Positions 6,905-16,645 are shown, numbered from the stretch's first letter. The stretch is DNA of 64,000 nucleotides from a bacterium (GCA_035505375.1 DATJQV010000083.1:1-64000); one strand, 5' to 3'. Notes: a model not told the origin generated them from the letters alone. Numbers and translations: made by a program.

Positions 6905-9579
6905 GGCGTTTGCGCCTTCCCGCCGGATAGCAGCTTCTGCAGGTCGGCCTCGTTGTCGACGAGGACCTTGCGGGATTTCGACCCGACGTAAGGGCCGACC
7001 ACGCCGGCCTGTTCGAGTTGGTCAATTATCCGGCCGGCACGCGCCCAGCCGATGTCAAGACGTCGCTGTAACATTGAAACTGATGCCTCTCTATGTCGTA
7101 CCACGATTTGCGCGGCCTCGGCGAACTTCTCATCGCGCTCGCGGTCTTCTTCCTGTGCCCGGCTCCGCTCGGCTTGAACCTGCGGGCTCTCTTCAGGCAG
7201 TGTCTCATAGTATTTCCTGGACATGAGATTGTCAACAACTTCTTCGGGCAGAATCGTGCGCATGTCGTCGAGCTTGCGGCGGACCCCGGACTTTTCCCGG
7301 TCGTAGAGCAGGTCGACGACGTCGGCTTCGACCATCCTGCGCGCGCACTCGGCCGGGTTCTCGACGAGGCCGGCGAGCAATTCGGCAAGGTAGGTGCGGG
7401 CCCAGAGGTCGACGATGCGCTTGGCCGCCCGGTCCGACACGAACGAGCCGTGGAGCCGCGTGGGTTCACCCTTGCCCGGCGGCAGGAAGAGCATGTCGCC
7501 CCTGCCCAGCAGCGACTCGGCGCCGTTCATGTCGAGAATCGTGCGCGAGTCGGTCTTGGACGCGACCTGGAATGCCGTGCGGCAGGGGAAATTCGCCTTG
7601 ATGAGACCGGTAATGACGTCGACCGAAGGCCGCTGGGTCGCGAGCACGAGGTGGATGCCGACGGCGCGTGACATCTGGGCGAGGCGGGTGATGCGCATCT
7701 CGATTTCGTTCGGCGCGCGGAGCATCAGGTCGGCCAGTTCGTCGATGATGACGACGATGTAGGGCTTGCGCTCGAACCCTTCCTGCTCGGCCCGCTCGTT
7801 GTAGCCGACGATGTCGCGCACGCCGAGGTTCGCGAACTCGCCGTAGCGCGCCTCCATGATTTCCACAACCCGGCCGAGCTCCTTGACCGCTTTGTCCGGG
7901 TCGATGGTGGTGGTGCCGAGCAGATGCGGAATCGGATTGTAGACCGGCAGCTCGAGCTGCTTGGGGTCGATGGTCAGGAAGCGGACGTAGTCCGGCCCGG
8001 ACCGGTAGATGATTGACGCCATCAGGGAGTTGATGCAGACCGACTTGCCCGACCCGGTGGTGCCGGCGATGAGGATGTGCGGCATCGTGCGCAGGTCGGC
8101 GCTGTACGGCTCGCCGGTGATGGTCGTGCCGAGGGCGAACCCGAGCGGCGACTTCACGTCGCGGAACGGTTCGCTGGTCAGTACCTCGCGCAGGTACACG
8201 GTGCGGCGTTCCTTGTTCGGCACCTCGATGCCCACGGCGTTCTTGCCGGGAATGGGCGCGAGTATCCGGATGCGCTCGGCGGCGAGCGCGAGCGAGATGT
8301 CGTCCTGGCGGCTGGATATCGACTGGATCTTGACGCCGGGCGCGGGCTCCATCTCGAACCGGGTGATCATCGGGCCGGACTGGATGTCCGAGATGCGGCC
8401 CTCGATGCCGAACTGCTTCAGCTTGTCGATCAGCACCAGGGCTTCGGCCTCGGACTCCTTCCGGTCCTTGAATACGTGGTCCTTCTCGCCCGGCTGGTCG
8501 AGCGCATCGAGGAATTGCTTCTGGAAGTCACTGAGGTTGTATTTCAGGGGTTGGTGCCGCCGCGGCGGCTCACGCTGGATTTCCGATTTGCGATTGACGA
8601 TTGGCGATTGGTCTTCCTCAGGTTCCGACGCATCGTCTGCGTCTGACTGGTCCGACTCGTCGGACGCGACCGACACCGGTTCGGCTGCAGGCCGCGTCCC
8701 GGGGCTCGGGGCTTGCGGCTTGAGGCCGGTGGCTTCAGCCGCTGCTGCCTGCTTGTCGAGACTCGGGGCGGCAATCAAGGGCTTCGGTTCAGGCTCTCGT
8801 TTGGGTCGGGCGAAGAGCGCCGCGAAGAGCCGGCGCAGCCAACCGAGCTCCGGCACCCGCAGTTTCGTGAACAGCGCGAGGACCATCAGGAACGTGCCGA
8901 GGAGCAGAATCAGGGATCCGGCCGGGCCAATGAGTTTCTCGAGTCCGTGGACGATAATCAGGCCCACCTTTCCGCCGAGTGGGTACAACGCCGACTGCGG
9001 CGGCGGGCCGGGCAGGGACCAGCGCCCTCCGAAGTAGGCGAGGAAGAGGTCGAGGTAGAGGCCGAGCAATGCCATGAATCCGACCTGGGTCAGGTCTCTT
9101 TCCTCCGTCCGTTTCTCCAGCATGCCCAATCCCAGCGGAACCGTCAAGGCGGCGATCGCGTACGCGCCGAACCCGAGCCAGGTCAGCAGCAGGGCCGCGA
9201 CCCGGCTGCCGAGGCTGCCGGTTATGTTGCCGGCCATGTGCGTCTGGTAGGAAAACAACCCGACCAGCACGTACAGGCCGACCAACCAGGCCAGTCCGGC
9301 GCCCCACGTCCGCCAGCCCTTGCCGCGGCGCAGGTAGAGCAACCCGACCACGACCAGAAGTATCGGTATGAGCAGACTGGTTTTGCCGAACGGCTTGTCG
9401 AGGCCCCGGGCCAGCCAGTAGCCGAGCGGGCCGCAGTAGTTCGTGCTCGGCGGCCGGTTGACGAAGTAGTGGCAGACCAGACTCGCGAAGGTGAAGAGAA
9501 TGACGATTGCCGCGGCGATGATGAGTGCGATACGCGCGCCGCGGTTCGAGGAGCTGCTCGGCGTCGTTCTCTTTGCCAT
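6901..9579 (-). CDS. ftsK: DNA translocase FtsK/SpoIIIE
   Basis: An 892-residue septal DNA pump that clears and orients chromosome dimers at division. About six hydrophobic segments fill residues 15-245. A variable Pro/Ser/Asp-rich linker spans about 250-340. The motor follows, with Walker A (GTTGSGKSVCINS, about 505) and Walker B (VVIIDELADLMLRAP, about 608). The C-terminal winged-helix gamma domain (VSMLQRRLDIGWARAGRIID) recognises orienting sequences. Residues about 321-333 (PIVNRKSEIQR) of the linker are encoded by a GATTGACGATTGGCGATTG repeat. The gene begins 1 nt after the M50 protease stop and overlaps the GNAT gene by 4 nt. Confidence 0.97.
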   Translation of the reverse strand: MAKRTTPSSSSNRGARIALIIAAAIVILFTFASLVCHYFVNRPPSTNYCGPLGYWLARGLDKPFGKTSLLIPILLVVVGLLYLRRGKGWRTWGAGLAWLVGLYVLVGLFSYQTHMAGNITGSLGSRVAALLLTWLGFGAYAIAALTVPLGLGMLEKRTEERDLTQVGFMALLGLYLDLFLAYFGGRWSLPGPPPQSALYPLGGKVGLIIVHGLEKLIGPAGSLILLLGTFLMVLALFTKLRVPELGWLRRLFAALFARPKREPEPKPLIAAPSLDKQAAAAEATGLKPQAPSPGTRPAAEPVSVASDESDQSDADDASEPEEDQSPIVNRKSEIQREPPRRHQPLKYNLSDFQKQFLDALDQPGEKDHVFKDRKESEAEALVLIDKLKQFGIEGRISDIQSGPMITRFEMEPAPGVKIQSISSRQDDISLALAAERIRILAPIPGKNAVGIEVPNKERRTVYLREVLTSEPFRDVKSPLGFALGTTITGEPYSADLRTMPHILIAGTTGSGKSVCINSLMASIIYRSGPDYVRFLTIDPKQLELPVYNPIPHLLGTTTIDPDKAVKELGRVVEIMEARYGEFANLGVRDIVGYNERAEQEGFERKPYIVVIIDELADLMLRAPNEIEMRITRLAQMSRAVGIHLVLATQRPSVDVITGLIKANFPCRTAFQVASKTDSRTILDMNGAESLLGRGDMLFLPPGKGEPTRLHGSFVSDRAAKRIVDLWARTYLAELLAGLVENPAECARRMVEADVVDLLYDREKSGVRRKLDDMRTILPEEVVDNLMSRKYYETLPEESPQVQAERSRAQEEDRERDEKFAEAAQIVVRHREASVSMLQRRLDIGWARAGRIIDQLEQAGVVGPYVGSKSRKVLVDNEADLQKLLSGGKAQTP
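8579..8614. repeat. GATTGNCGATTG-family repeat inside ftsK
   Basis: ATTTGCGATTGACGATTGGC continuing as GATTGG lies in frame in the FtsK linker. Close relatives are at 29880-29913, 30708-30742, 36868-36902 and 40243-40290, all of them in or at the edge of coding sequence. Confidence 0.75.
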
Positions 9580-9580
9580 G

Positions 9581-10207
9581 TCAGGCGATCGGCTGGCCGA
9601 CGAAGAGTTGACTGAATATCCGCAAGAGCGGACCCATGTAGAGCCACAGGATATTGATGTTGGTGACCTGCCCGAGCAGGATAATGCCGATGAGGATGAT
9701 GAACCCGTAGCGCTCGATTTGAGCGTAGCCGGCGGCGAGGCTGGGCGGCAGCAGGTGCAAGAGCAGGCGCGAGCCGTCGAGGGGCGGGATTGGTATCAGG
9801 TTGAAGAAGCAGAGAATGAGATTGAAGATCACAAAGTAGGCTGTGAGCGTGGCGACAAATCCACCGACGTGGAGCAGTATGAGCCCGCGCAGGATGAGGC
9901 CGGCGACCGCAGCGGTGAGTAGATTCGCGGCCGGGCCGGCCAGGCCGGAAATGGCAAGGTCACGCGTCGGGTGACGGAAGTTGCGCGGGTCGATCGGCAC
10001 CGGCTTGGCCCAGCCGAACCGGAAAAGGAAGAGCGCGATAGTACCGATAGGGTCGAGATGCTTGAGCGGGTTCAGCGTCAGTCGCCCCATCATCTTCGCG
10101 GTCGGGTCGCCGAGCCGCCAGGCTACCCAGCCGTGGCTGAACTCGTGGATCGTGAGCCCGAACAGAATCGCGGGCGCGGAGAGAATGATGCCCTGGAAGT
10201 CGAACAT
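9581..10207 (-). CDS. Site-2 protease family (M50) membrane metalloprotease
   Basis: A 208-residue polytopic membrane protein with the zinc-binding HEFSH (LTIHEFSHGW, residues about 19-28) and the second metal motif NLIPIPPLDGSRLL near residue 145. Four or more hydrophobic segments surround these, as in the short rhomboid-sized YwhC/SpoIVFB-like members without a PDZ domain. It probably cleaves membrane-spanning substrates such as anti-sigma factors; the substrate is not shown here. Its ATG overlaps the stop of the CCA transferase gene by 1 nt (TGATG), which implies translational coupling within the operon. Confidence 0.9.
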   Translation of the reverse strand: MFDFQGIILSAPAILFGLTIHEFSHGWVAWRLGDPTAKMMGRLTLNPLKHLDPIGTIALFLFRFGWAKPVPIDPRNFRHPTRDLAISGLAGPAANLLTAAVAGLILRGLILLHVGGFVATLTAYFVIFNLILCFFNLIPIPPLDGSRLLLHLLPPSLAAGYAQIERYGFIILIGIILLGQVTNINILWLYMGPLLRIFSQLFVGQPIA

Positions 10208-11514
10208 CAGCCAGCCCTCTGCCGGGCGAGTTTCTGCAGTAGCGCGCGTTCTTCCGACACGGCGCGGATTCTACCGTCCAGACGCGCGAAAAGCAATTCA
10301 TCCAGAATCTCCCGGTACCTCGGCCCCGGCGCCAATCCCAGACCGCGCAGGTCCGCGCCGGTCGCGGCGATGCGTACCTTGCTGTAATCGTCCAGAAATG
10401 CGCGGATGTTCGCGCTCACGGCCTTCGTTTCCAACACAGCCAGAATCTGCAACGCCGGCTCAGGTACGGACCGGAGCGTCCTGTAGACCTCGCTGGGCAT
10501 CGGCTTGTGCCTGAGCTTGTGCTTGAGCTCCGCAAAGCCCGCCACCGCTTTGGCCGCGTCCCGCTCTTCCTTGCGGATGGGGAAACGTTCGGTCAGCGGC
10601 AACACGCTGAGCCAGTAGATGAACAGAAGGGATGAATCGGGAAGGGATGAAGGCGGAACCGCGCCCAGCCGAGCGAACGCGCGCATGAAACCGGCGGGCG
10701 GAGTCCAGCGCCAGGCGGCCTCCAGTACCCGTTCGCGGACGAGCATCTTGACCATCGGCACCGCCAGCGGTTCGGCGCAGATGAGCCGTAGTTCATACAG
10801 AATCCGTTCCGGTGTGAGAAACGCAGGCAGGCGCTGCTCAATCGCCGCGCGCATCGGCGCGAGCGTGCCCGGCTCAATCTCGAACCCGAGGCGGACGGCG
10901 AACCGGATGCACCGGAAGATGCGGGTCGGGTCGTCGATGAAGCTGCGGGCGTGGAGAACTCGAACCTGACGCGATTTCATGTCGGCTCGGCCATCGAAGG
11001 GGTCGATGAATGCGCCGAACGAAGCCGGGGTAATCTCCATGGCCATCGCATTGATGGTGAAGTCGCGACGACCGAGGTCACCGACGATGCTCGCGGGCCT
11101 GACTGTCGGGAGCACAGCCGGCGTCGCATAGGTCTCGGCCCGGGTCTGGGTGATATCGATATGCACCGGGGTCGGGGATCGGGGATCAGGGGCCGGGGGC
11201 AGAATGACGGAGCCGGACAAGAAGCGCGCGTGATAGACAAAGCGGCCGCCAAGCTCCTTGGCGACCGCCGCTCCGAACTCATGCGACTTGTCTTCGACCG
11301 CGATGTCGAGGTCCGGCAATTGGACGACGGAGGACGGTCTCCGGTCTCCTGTCTCCTGTCGTTCTCGCGTCTGACCGAGCAACAGGTCACGCACCGGGCC
11401 GCCGACAAGGAACGACCGCGTGCCAAGGTGGTGCGCAATCTCACCCAGCCGTTCGAGCAGGCTACGCTGCCCACTCGGGACCCGATCCGAAATCGCCGAG
11501 CCGATTTCGGTCAT
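10207..11514 (-). CDS. cca: CCA tRNA nucleotidyltransferase / poly(A) polymerase family
   Basis: A class II nucleotidyltransferase that repairs or adds the tRNA 3' CCA, or adds A tails. The head domain has FLVGGPVRDLLLG and the catalytic carboxylates in PDLDIAVED. DLGRRDFTINAMAMEI and the ATP-discriminating DDPTRIFRCIRFAVRLGF follow. ATG 11514 is chosen because the 22 codons back to a TTG at 11580 are made of the GGACAAAG repeat. Two more repeats are in frame within the head: one encoding RERQETGDRRPSS (about 11325-11385) directly before PDLDIAV, and one encoding PPAPDPRSPTP (about 11165-11205). A separate HD domain is not obvious. Confidence 0.9.
   Translation of the reverse strand: MTEIGSAISDRVPSGQRSLLERLGEIAHHLGTRSFLVGGPVRDLLLGQTRERQETGDRRPSSVVQLPDLDIAVEDKSHEFGAAVAKELGGRFVYHARFLSGSVILPPAPDPRSPTPVHIDITQTRAETYATPAVLPTVRPASIVGDLGRRDFTINAMAMEITPASFGAFIDPFDGRADMKSRQVRVLHARSFIDDPTRIFRCIRFAVRLGFEIEPGTLAPMRAAIEQRLPAFLTPERILYELRLICAEPLAVPMVKMLVRERVLEAAWRWTPPAGFMRAFARLGAVPPSSLPDSSLLFIYWLSVLPLTERFPIRKEERDAAKAVAGFAELKHKLRHKPMPSEVYRTLRSVPEPALQILAVLETKAVSANIRAFLDDYSKVRIAATGADLRGLGLAPGPRYREILDELLFARLDGRIRAVSEERALLQKLARQRAG
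11325..11385. repeat. GTCTCCTGTCTCC-type repeat in the catalytic head of the CCA transferase gene
   Basis: GGTCTCCGGTCTCCTGTCTC lies in frame between the GGxxRD loop and the DLD catalytic motif. A related GACAGGAGACCGGGGACAG block is at 16441-16485 in the YVTN-repeat protein. Confidence 0.7.
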
Positions 11515-11587
11515 GTCCCGCGTGGCGAGGAAACCGGACTTTGTCCTTTGGACCTTGTCCTTCGTACTTGCGCGCTGCAAGCGCTGC

Positions 11588-11902
11588 TCAGAATCCCATG
11601 CTGCGGGCGATGTCTTCTTCTTTGCCGTGGAGCTTTATCTTCCCGAAGCGGTCTTCGTACTTCTTGATGTTGTCGGACAGGGCATTGTGCAACAGGGTGG
11701 CGTGCTGCGGGGTCATCACGATGCGTGAGAACACCTTGGCCTTGGGCAGGCCGGGCAGGATGCGGGCAAAGTCGATGATGAACTCGGACGCCGAATGGGC
11801 GATGAGGACGAAATTCGAATAGACGCCCTCGGATTCCTTCTCTCCTATCTCAATCTGGACCGGCGGTCCCTGCTGTGCTGGACGATTCTCTTCCTGAGGC
11901 AT
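11588..11902 (-). CDS. DUF3467 domain protein
   Basis: A 104-residue protein matching the small DUF3467 family: VYSNFVLIAHSASEFIIDFA, then MTPQHATLLHNALSDNIKKYE and a short charged tail. The family has no known function. ATG 11902 is chosen because AAAGGAG sits 6 nt upstream; the open frame upstream has no family character. It is the first gene of the operon that continues through the CCA transferase, M50 protease, FtsK and GNAT genes. Confidence 0.85.
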   Translation of the reverse strand: MPQEENRPAQQGPPVQIEIGEKESEGVYSNFVLIAHSASEFIIDFARILPGLPKAKVFSRIVMTPQHATLLHNALSDNIKKYEDRFGKIKLHGKEEDIARSMGF

Positions 11903-11921
11903 GATGACTCCTTTGGCGGAC

Positions 11922-11949
11922 ATTCTAGAGGCAGAGGCAGGAGAGTCAA
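11922..11949 (-). promoter_or_regulatory. sigma70-type promoter of the DUF3467-cca-M50-ftsK-GNAT operon
   Basis: Minus-strand TTGACT (11949-11944), 16-nt spacer, TAGAAT (11927-11922). A leader of about 13 nt contains AAAGGAG. Confidence 0.75.
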
Positions 11950-12061
11950 GGCGAGGGCCGGCAGACCCAGGCGATGCTGGAGGCGAGCAGCGAGAGTGCA
12001 GAGCGCAGAACTCCGGATGCTCCAGCTTCTGCCTTCGCCCGACCCGCGATTGCGTTCCGTC

Positions 12062-12089
12062 TTGACAACGGGGCACAGGATGGTATAAC
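12062..12089 (+). promoter_or_regulatory. sigma70-type promoter for the secreted Kelch protein
   Basis: TTGACA (12062-12067), 16-nt spacer, TATAAC (12084-12089). This gives a leader of about 105 nt before the gene at 12203. Apart from this promoter and the divergent one at 11922, nothing else is recognisable between 11903 and 12202. Confidence 0.75.
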
Positions 12090-12202
12090 TCAAGTCCGAT
12101 GCGGGATGACGGGGACTGCACCGCGCCCCGTCAGACTCAGGCGCTCCGTCGCTCTGTCCCCGGCTTTTCCCACTCGGACCGCAAACCCCAAGGAGGTAAG
12201 GG

Positions 12203-13888
12203 ATGAACAAACTCGCGGTATCGCTTGTATGTTTGACGTTGGCCGGAATCGTCGTGGGCCAGTCCTGGCAGACCGGGCCTACAGCGCCGTTTCCATACGG
12301 TCGTTTCGACGGCGAGTACTTCCCGGGCACGGCCAGAGTCTACTTTCCCGGCGGCCGCCTCGGCTACTCCACGACGTCCGGCGAGGTCTACAGCTACACG
12401 CCCGCGACCGGAGTTTATGCCGACGACAGTGTGAGCATGCCTGTGCCGGTATCCAACTACGATGTCTGTCTCCTGCGCGACAACCATGACGTGCTCAACG
12501 GCGATACGTTCGGTCTCTACATCGTTGGCGGCCGCCGCGACAGCTATCCCAACTACGTTGACTCGCTTCAGGTTTACTACCCCGTGAGCAATACTGCCGT
12601 CATGCTCTCCACCGACCAGTTCCCGGGGCGTTGTGACAGCTGGATAACCGTTGCCCAATCTTCCATCGTGTACGACAACGTCATCTACACTGTCGGAGGG
12701 TTCAGCGATTCCGCTTCCAAGACATCGGGTCAGACCTGGTCCTTCAACCCGCTCGCTTCGGCCGGTTCGCGCTGGTCGCAGCTCAAGGACATGCCGCTGG
12801 CTCGGGCGTACCCGATTGTCGCGACGGTCGACTCATTCCTCTACGTCTGCGGCGGCGACACTTGGTCGACCTCAATGCTGTATCCGCGTTCCGAGTGCCA
12901 ACGGCTTAACCTCAACGACACATCAGCCGGCTGGACCATGGTTGCCAGGATGCCCGATTCGAACTCCCAGGTGCGGGCCTTCGGATTCAACTCCAACGAC
13001 CCGAGCGGCTTCGCGGGCGACATCATCGTTGCCGGGCGCGGGATGTGGCCCTACGAGTCGTCTAACTGCTACATCTATCACACGGCGACCGACACGTGGG
13101 ATACGTTCCCCAGACTCAACCAGCGCCGCCGCAACTACGCCGGCGTGTTCATCCCGGCAGCGGCGGGCGGCACGGGCGTTCCCGGCATCTGGGTGTTTGG
13201 CGGACGCCAGGACCTGGACACGAGCTACTTGACGATCAGCGAGTACTGCGGCTTGAACATCCCCACCCATGATGTGGGAGCAACCCAGATACTTGCGCCC
13301 CGCGATACGGTTGACTCCGGCGCAACGGTCACGCCGCGGGCCGTGGTCCACAACTTCGGTTCATCGGGAGAAACGCTTGACGTCCGGCTCGTCATCGGCA
13401 GCGGCTACGCCGATACCGTGTCGCTCACGCTCGCGCCCGGCGCGATTGATACGGCCGAATTTGCGGACTGGACTGCGCTCGATCTCGGCACGTTTGCGGT
13501 GACCTGTTCCACGATGTTATCAGGTGACCTCGACACGGCCAACGACGCGGCCCGCGGCTCGGTCTTCGTCAGCCCGTTCACCGGCATCGCCGACCGGAGC
13601 AGACTACCCGGAGTTTTCTCGCTGGACAGGGTCGCACCGTGCCCGTCCGTGGACCGGGCAGTTCTCCGCTTCGGCGTCCCGCGCCAGACACCGGCGACGC
13701 TGAGAATCTACTCCGCAGCCGGTACGGTAATACGGACGATCTGCAGTTCGCGGCTGGCTCCGGGCCGCTACTCGTTCGTTTGGGATGGCCGGGACGGCAA
13801 CGGCCGCATCGCCGGGGCCGGTATCTACCTGGCGCGGTTCGAGGCCGGTGGCTTCACCGCCACGCGCAAGCTTGTTCTGCAAAGGTAA
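12203..13888 (+). CDS. Secreted Kelch-type propeller protein with CARDB-like and sorting domains
   Basis: A 561-residue exported protein. AGGAGGT at 12191 precedes ATG 12203. Residues 1-19 form a signal peptide (KLAVSLVCLTLAGIVVG). Residues about 20-345 hold Kelch-like blades with repeated Y-VGG or V-GG turns (LYIVGGRRDSYPNYVD, VIYTVGGFSDS, GIWVFGGRQDLD). Residues about 350-455 are a CARDB-like beta-sandwich (DVGATQILAPRDTVDSGATV) whose closest relatives in this window are the five tandem copies in the protein at 40028-42013. The C-terminus (APGRYSFVWDGRDGNGR then AGAGIYLARFEAGG and KLVLQR) is a FlgD/Por-secretion-like sorting domain. Probably displayed at the cell surface; no enzymatic motif is seen. 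Confidence 0.82.
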   Translation: MNKLAVSLVCLTLAGIVVGQSWQTGPTAPFPYGRFDGEYFPGTARVYFPGGRLGYSTTSGEVYSYTPATGVYADDSVSMPVPVSNYDVCLLRDNHDVLNGDTFGLYIVGGRRDSYPNYVDSLQVYYPVSNTAVMLSTDQFPGRCDSWITVAQSSIVYDNVIYTVGGFSDSASKTSGQTWSFNPLASAGSRWSQLKDMPLARAYPIVATVDSFLYVCGGDTWSTSMLYPRSECQRLNLNDTSAGWTMVARMPDSNSQVRAFGFNSNDPSGFAGDIIVAGRGMWPYESSNCYIYHTATDTWDTFPRLNQRRRNYAGVFIPAAAGGTGVPGIWVFGGRQDLDTSYLTISEYCGLNIPTHDVGATQILAPRDTVDSGATVTPRAVVHNFGSSGETLDVRLVIGSGYADTVSLTLAPGAIDTAEFADWTALDLGTFAVTCSTMLSGDLDTANDAARGSVFVSPFTGIADRSRLPGVFSLDRVAPCPSVDRAVLRFGVPRQTPATLRIYSAAGTVIRTICSSRLAPGRYSFVWDGRDGNGRIAGAGIYLARFEAGGFTATRKLVLQR

Positions 13889-13957
13889 AGAAACATGTCG
13901 TCACGCTACCGACCTCAAGTTGTCAGCACCGTTGACGTCACCAAGTCGGGAGGTAAG

Positions 13958-16636
13958 ATGAGAGCAACCAGCAGTAGAGCACACAGGCTGGCCGTGTGCG
14001 TGGCCGTCGCGGCGTGCATTGGAACCGCTTCAGCGGATTGGGTCACGACCACGGTGCCAGTAGGGAATACGCCTTGGGCCGGAGCCGTGAACCCGGTGAC
14101 CAACAGAACCTACGTCGCCAACTTCAACAGCAACAACGTGGCAGTGATCGACGGCGCGACCTACAACGTGACACTGGTAGGCGTCGGTTCGAACCCCGCT
14201 GCCGTGGCGGTGAACCCGGTTACAGACAAGATCTATGTTGCGAACTCGGCGAGCGGCACGGTTACGGTGATTCAGGGCGGGACCAACGATACACTGCAGG
14301 TTACCGTTGGCCTGAGACCCAATGCGGTGGCGGTGAACGCCGTGACCGACAAGGTTTACGTTACCAACAGCGGCAGTGATGACGTGACCGTCATTGACGG
14401 CGCGACCAACGTCACGACCACCGTGCCCGCGGACTCCAGTCCCTGCGCCGTAGCCGTGAACCCGGTCACGAACAGAATCTACGTGACCAACTACAACAGC
14501 GCCGACGTTACGGTCATCAACGGCGCAACCAACGACACAGCGCTCGTACCCGTCGGTCTGCTGCCCAATGCCGTGGCGGCAGACGTGGTCACCAACAAGG
14601 TTTACGTCACCAACAGCGCAGGCAACAGCGTGACCGTTGTTGACGGCGCGACCAATGGCACGGCCACCGTACCGGCAGGAATCACACCCTATGCGGTGGC
14701 CGTGAATCCTGTCACTAACAAGGTCTACGTCGCGAACTACCTAAGCAACAGCGTCACGGTCATCGACGGTGTGACGAACGACACGGCCTTGGTCGCCACG
14801 GACTCAAGCCCCTGGGCCGTCGCGGTCAATCCGGCCACCAACAAGGTCTACGTTGCGAACTGGCACGGGGATAGTGTGACTGTAATCGACGGCGCGACGA
14901 ACCGCACGGAGGCATTGGCCGTCGGGACAGGTCCTTTCGCCGTCGTCGTGAATCCGGTCACCGGCAAGGCCTTCGTGCTGAACTACCACAGCAACGATGT
15001 GACGGTCATCGACGGCGCGAGCAACGACACCGCCTCGGTGTGCGGCGGTGCGTCCCCGAAAGCCGTGGCGGTGAACCCGGTTACCGACAAGATTTACGTC
15101 GCGAACTATGGCAGCGGCAATGTGTCGGTGATTGACGGCGCGTCCGGCGACACCGCCACCGTGGTCGCCGGCACGGGCCCCATTGCCGTGGCGGTGAACC
15201 CGGTCACCGACAAGATCTACGTCGCGAACTACGGCAGCGGTAATGTGTCGGTGATTGACGGCCCGACCAATGACACCGCTACGGTGACCACCGGTGCAAA
15301 CCCCGATGCTGTGGCGGTGAATCCGGTCACCAACAAGGTATACGTTGCGAACGGCGGCAGCAACAACGTCACCGTGGTCGACGGTGTGACCAACGCCACA
15401 ACCAACGTGGCCGTCGGTTCGTGGCCCGCTGCCGTGGCGGTGAACCCGGTCACCAGCAAGATCTACGTCGCGGACGAGACCAGCCGCAGAGTGACAATCA
15501 TCGACGGTGCCACCAATGACACAAGCAGTGTCGCCGCGGGTTTGTATCCCTATGCCCTCGCGGTGAACCCGGTCGCCAACAAGATCTACGTCGCGAACTA
15601 CGCCGGCAACAACGTGACCGTGATCGACGGCGTGACCAACGTTACATCCACTTTGGCCGTCGGCACGAACCCCGATGCCGTAGCAGTGAACCCGGTCACC
15701 AACCGGATATACGTCGCGAACGACGGCAGCAACAACGTGACCGTGATTGACGGCGCGACCGACACCATGGCTACGGTTCCCGCCGGCACAGAACCATTTG
15801 CGGTGGCGGTGAATACGATTACCAACAAGGTCTACGTCGCGAACAACGGTGACAGCAGCGTAACAATGATCGACGCTGCCACCAACTCCGCGACCACGGT
15901 GGCCGTCGGCCCGGAGCCCATCGCGGTCGCGGTGAACCCGGTAACCGGCAGAATCTACGTCGCGAACAACGGGGACAGCAGCGTGACAGTGATAGCGGAT
16001 GCGCCGGTGAACGACACGAAAGTGCGCGCGGCATTCAATCCGCTGCCGGGGGATACGACTTCGTTCAATCGTCCGACGCTTACCGGCAAGGCAGTGAATC
16101 GCTCGTCGCCCGCCGGGACTGCGATGATGGGCGTGTGCAACCGGCTGGGCACGGCTCAGAGGGCGTGGAGCTGGGCGAACGTCACCAGCGGTGCGGGAAC
16201 CGACTCTATCATGTGGTCCTACAACTGGGGCACCGACTCCCTGATTCCAGGCGAGAACTTCATCTGCTGCGTGCCGCTCGAGGCCCAGGCCGCGACTCCG
16301 AACGACCTCGGGTTGGGCTCGCCGTTCGCCGGTAACATTGAGGTCTACCCGGTGTATCGTGTCGGACTCGCGCCCGGACTTGCGGGAACGATAAGTACCA
16401 GGCTCCAAGCGGCGAAGCTGCCGACCATCGTCCGCGGCGTGCTGTTGACAGGAGACCGGGGACAGAAGACAGGAGACCGGACGGAACTGCTCGACGCAGC
16501 CGGGCGGAAGGTAATGGACCTTCATCAAGGCGCGAATGACGTGAGCCGCCTCGCGCCGGGGGTGTACTTCATCCGTCAGGCGTCGAGCGTGAGGCGTCAA
16601 GCGTCTAGCGTCACGAAGGTCGTGCTGGCGAAGTAG
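13958..16636 (+). CDS. Secreted YVTN beta-propeller repeat protein with sorting module
   Basis: GGGAGGT 8 nt upstream and a signal peptide (HRLAVCVAVAACIGTASA) support ATG 13958; ATG 13895 in the same frame is less likely. Residues about 25-680 are 16 tandem copies of a 41-residue blade of the form IYVANYGSNNVTVIDGATN and P-AVAVNPVTNK, the YVTN propeller repeat seen in surface-layer proteins. The copies near 15064 and 15187 are almost identical at DNA level. A short beta domain follows. The C-terminal module is GRKVMDLHQGANDVSRLAPG then VYFIR, shared with the proteins ending at 20499 and 61372. Two low-complexity repeats lie in this last part (16441-16485 and 16580-16612). Likely cell-surface; ligand unknown. 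Confidence 0.85.
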   Translation: MRATSSRAHRLAVCVAVAACIGTASADWVTTTVPVGNTPWAGAVNPVTNRTYVANFNSNNVAVIDGATYNVTLVGVGSNPAAVAVNPVTDKIYVANSASGTVTVIQGGTNDTLQVTVGLRPNAVAVNAVTDKVYVTNSGSDDVTVIDGATNVTTTVPADSSPCAVAVNPVTNRIYVTNYNSADVTVINGATNDTALVPVGLLPNAVAADVVTNKVYVTNSAGNSVTVVDGATNGTATVPAGITPYAVAVNPVTNKVYVANYLSNSVTVIDGVTNDTALVATDSSPWAVAVNPATNKVYVANWHGDSVTVIDGATNRTEALAVGTGPFAVVVNPVTGKAFVLNYHSNDVTVIDGASNDTASVCGGASPKAVAVNPVTDKIYVANYGSGNVSVIDGASGDTATVVAGTGPIAVAVNPVTDKIYVANYGSGNVSVIDGPTNDTATVTTGANPDAVAVNPVTNKVYVANGGSNNVTVVDGVTNATTNVAVGSWPAAVAVNPVTSKIYVADETSRRVTIIDGATNDTSSVAAGLYPYALAVNPVANKIYVANYAGNNVTVIDGVTNVTSTLAVGTNPDAVAVNPVTNRIYVANDGSNNVTVIDGATDTMATVPAGTEPFAVAVNTITNKVYVANNGDSSVTMIDAATNSATTVAVGPEPIAVAVNPVTGRIYVANNGDSSVTVIADAPVNDTKVRAAFNPLPGDTTSFNRPTLTGKAVNRSSPAGTAMMGVCNRLGTAQRAWSWANVTSGAGTDSIMWSYNWGTDSLIPGENFICCVPLEAQAATPNDLGLGSPFAGNIEVYPVYRVGLAPGLAGTISTRLQAAKLPTIVRGVLLTGDRGQKTGDRTELLDAAGRKVMDLHQGANDVSRLAPGVYFIRQASSVRRQASSVTKVVLAK

Positions 16637-16645
16637 TTGGCAACC

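Noticed and set aside
8009-9615. Long plus-strand frames opposite ftsK
   Set aside because: They are shadows of a firmly identified ftsK and carry no recognisable domain.
13969-15990. CRISPR-like regular repetition
   Set aside because: The 123-nt period is coding and matches 41-residue YVTN propeller blades; there are no short conserved repeats with unique spacers.
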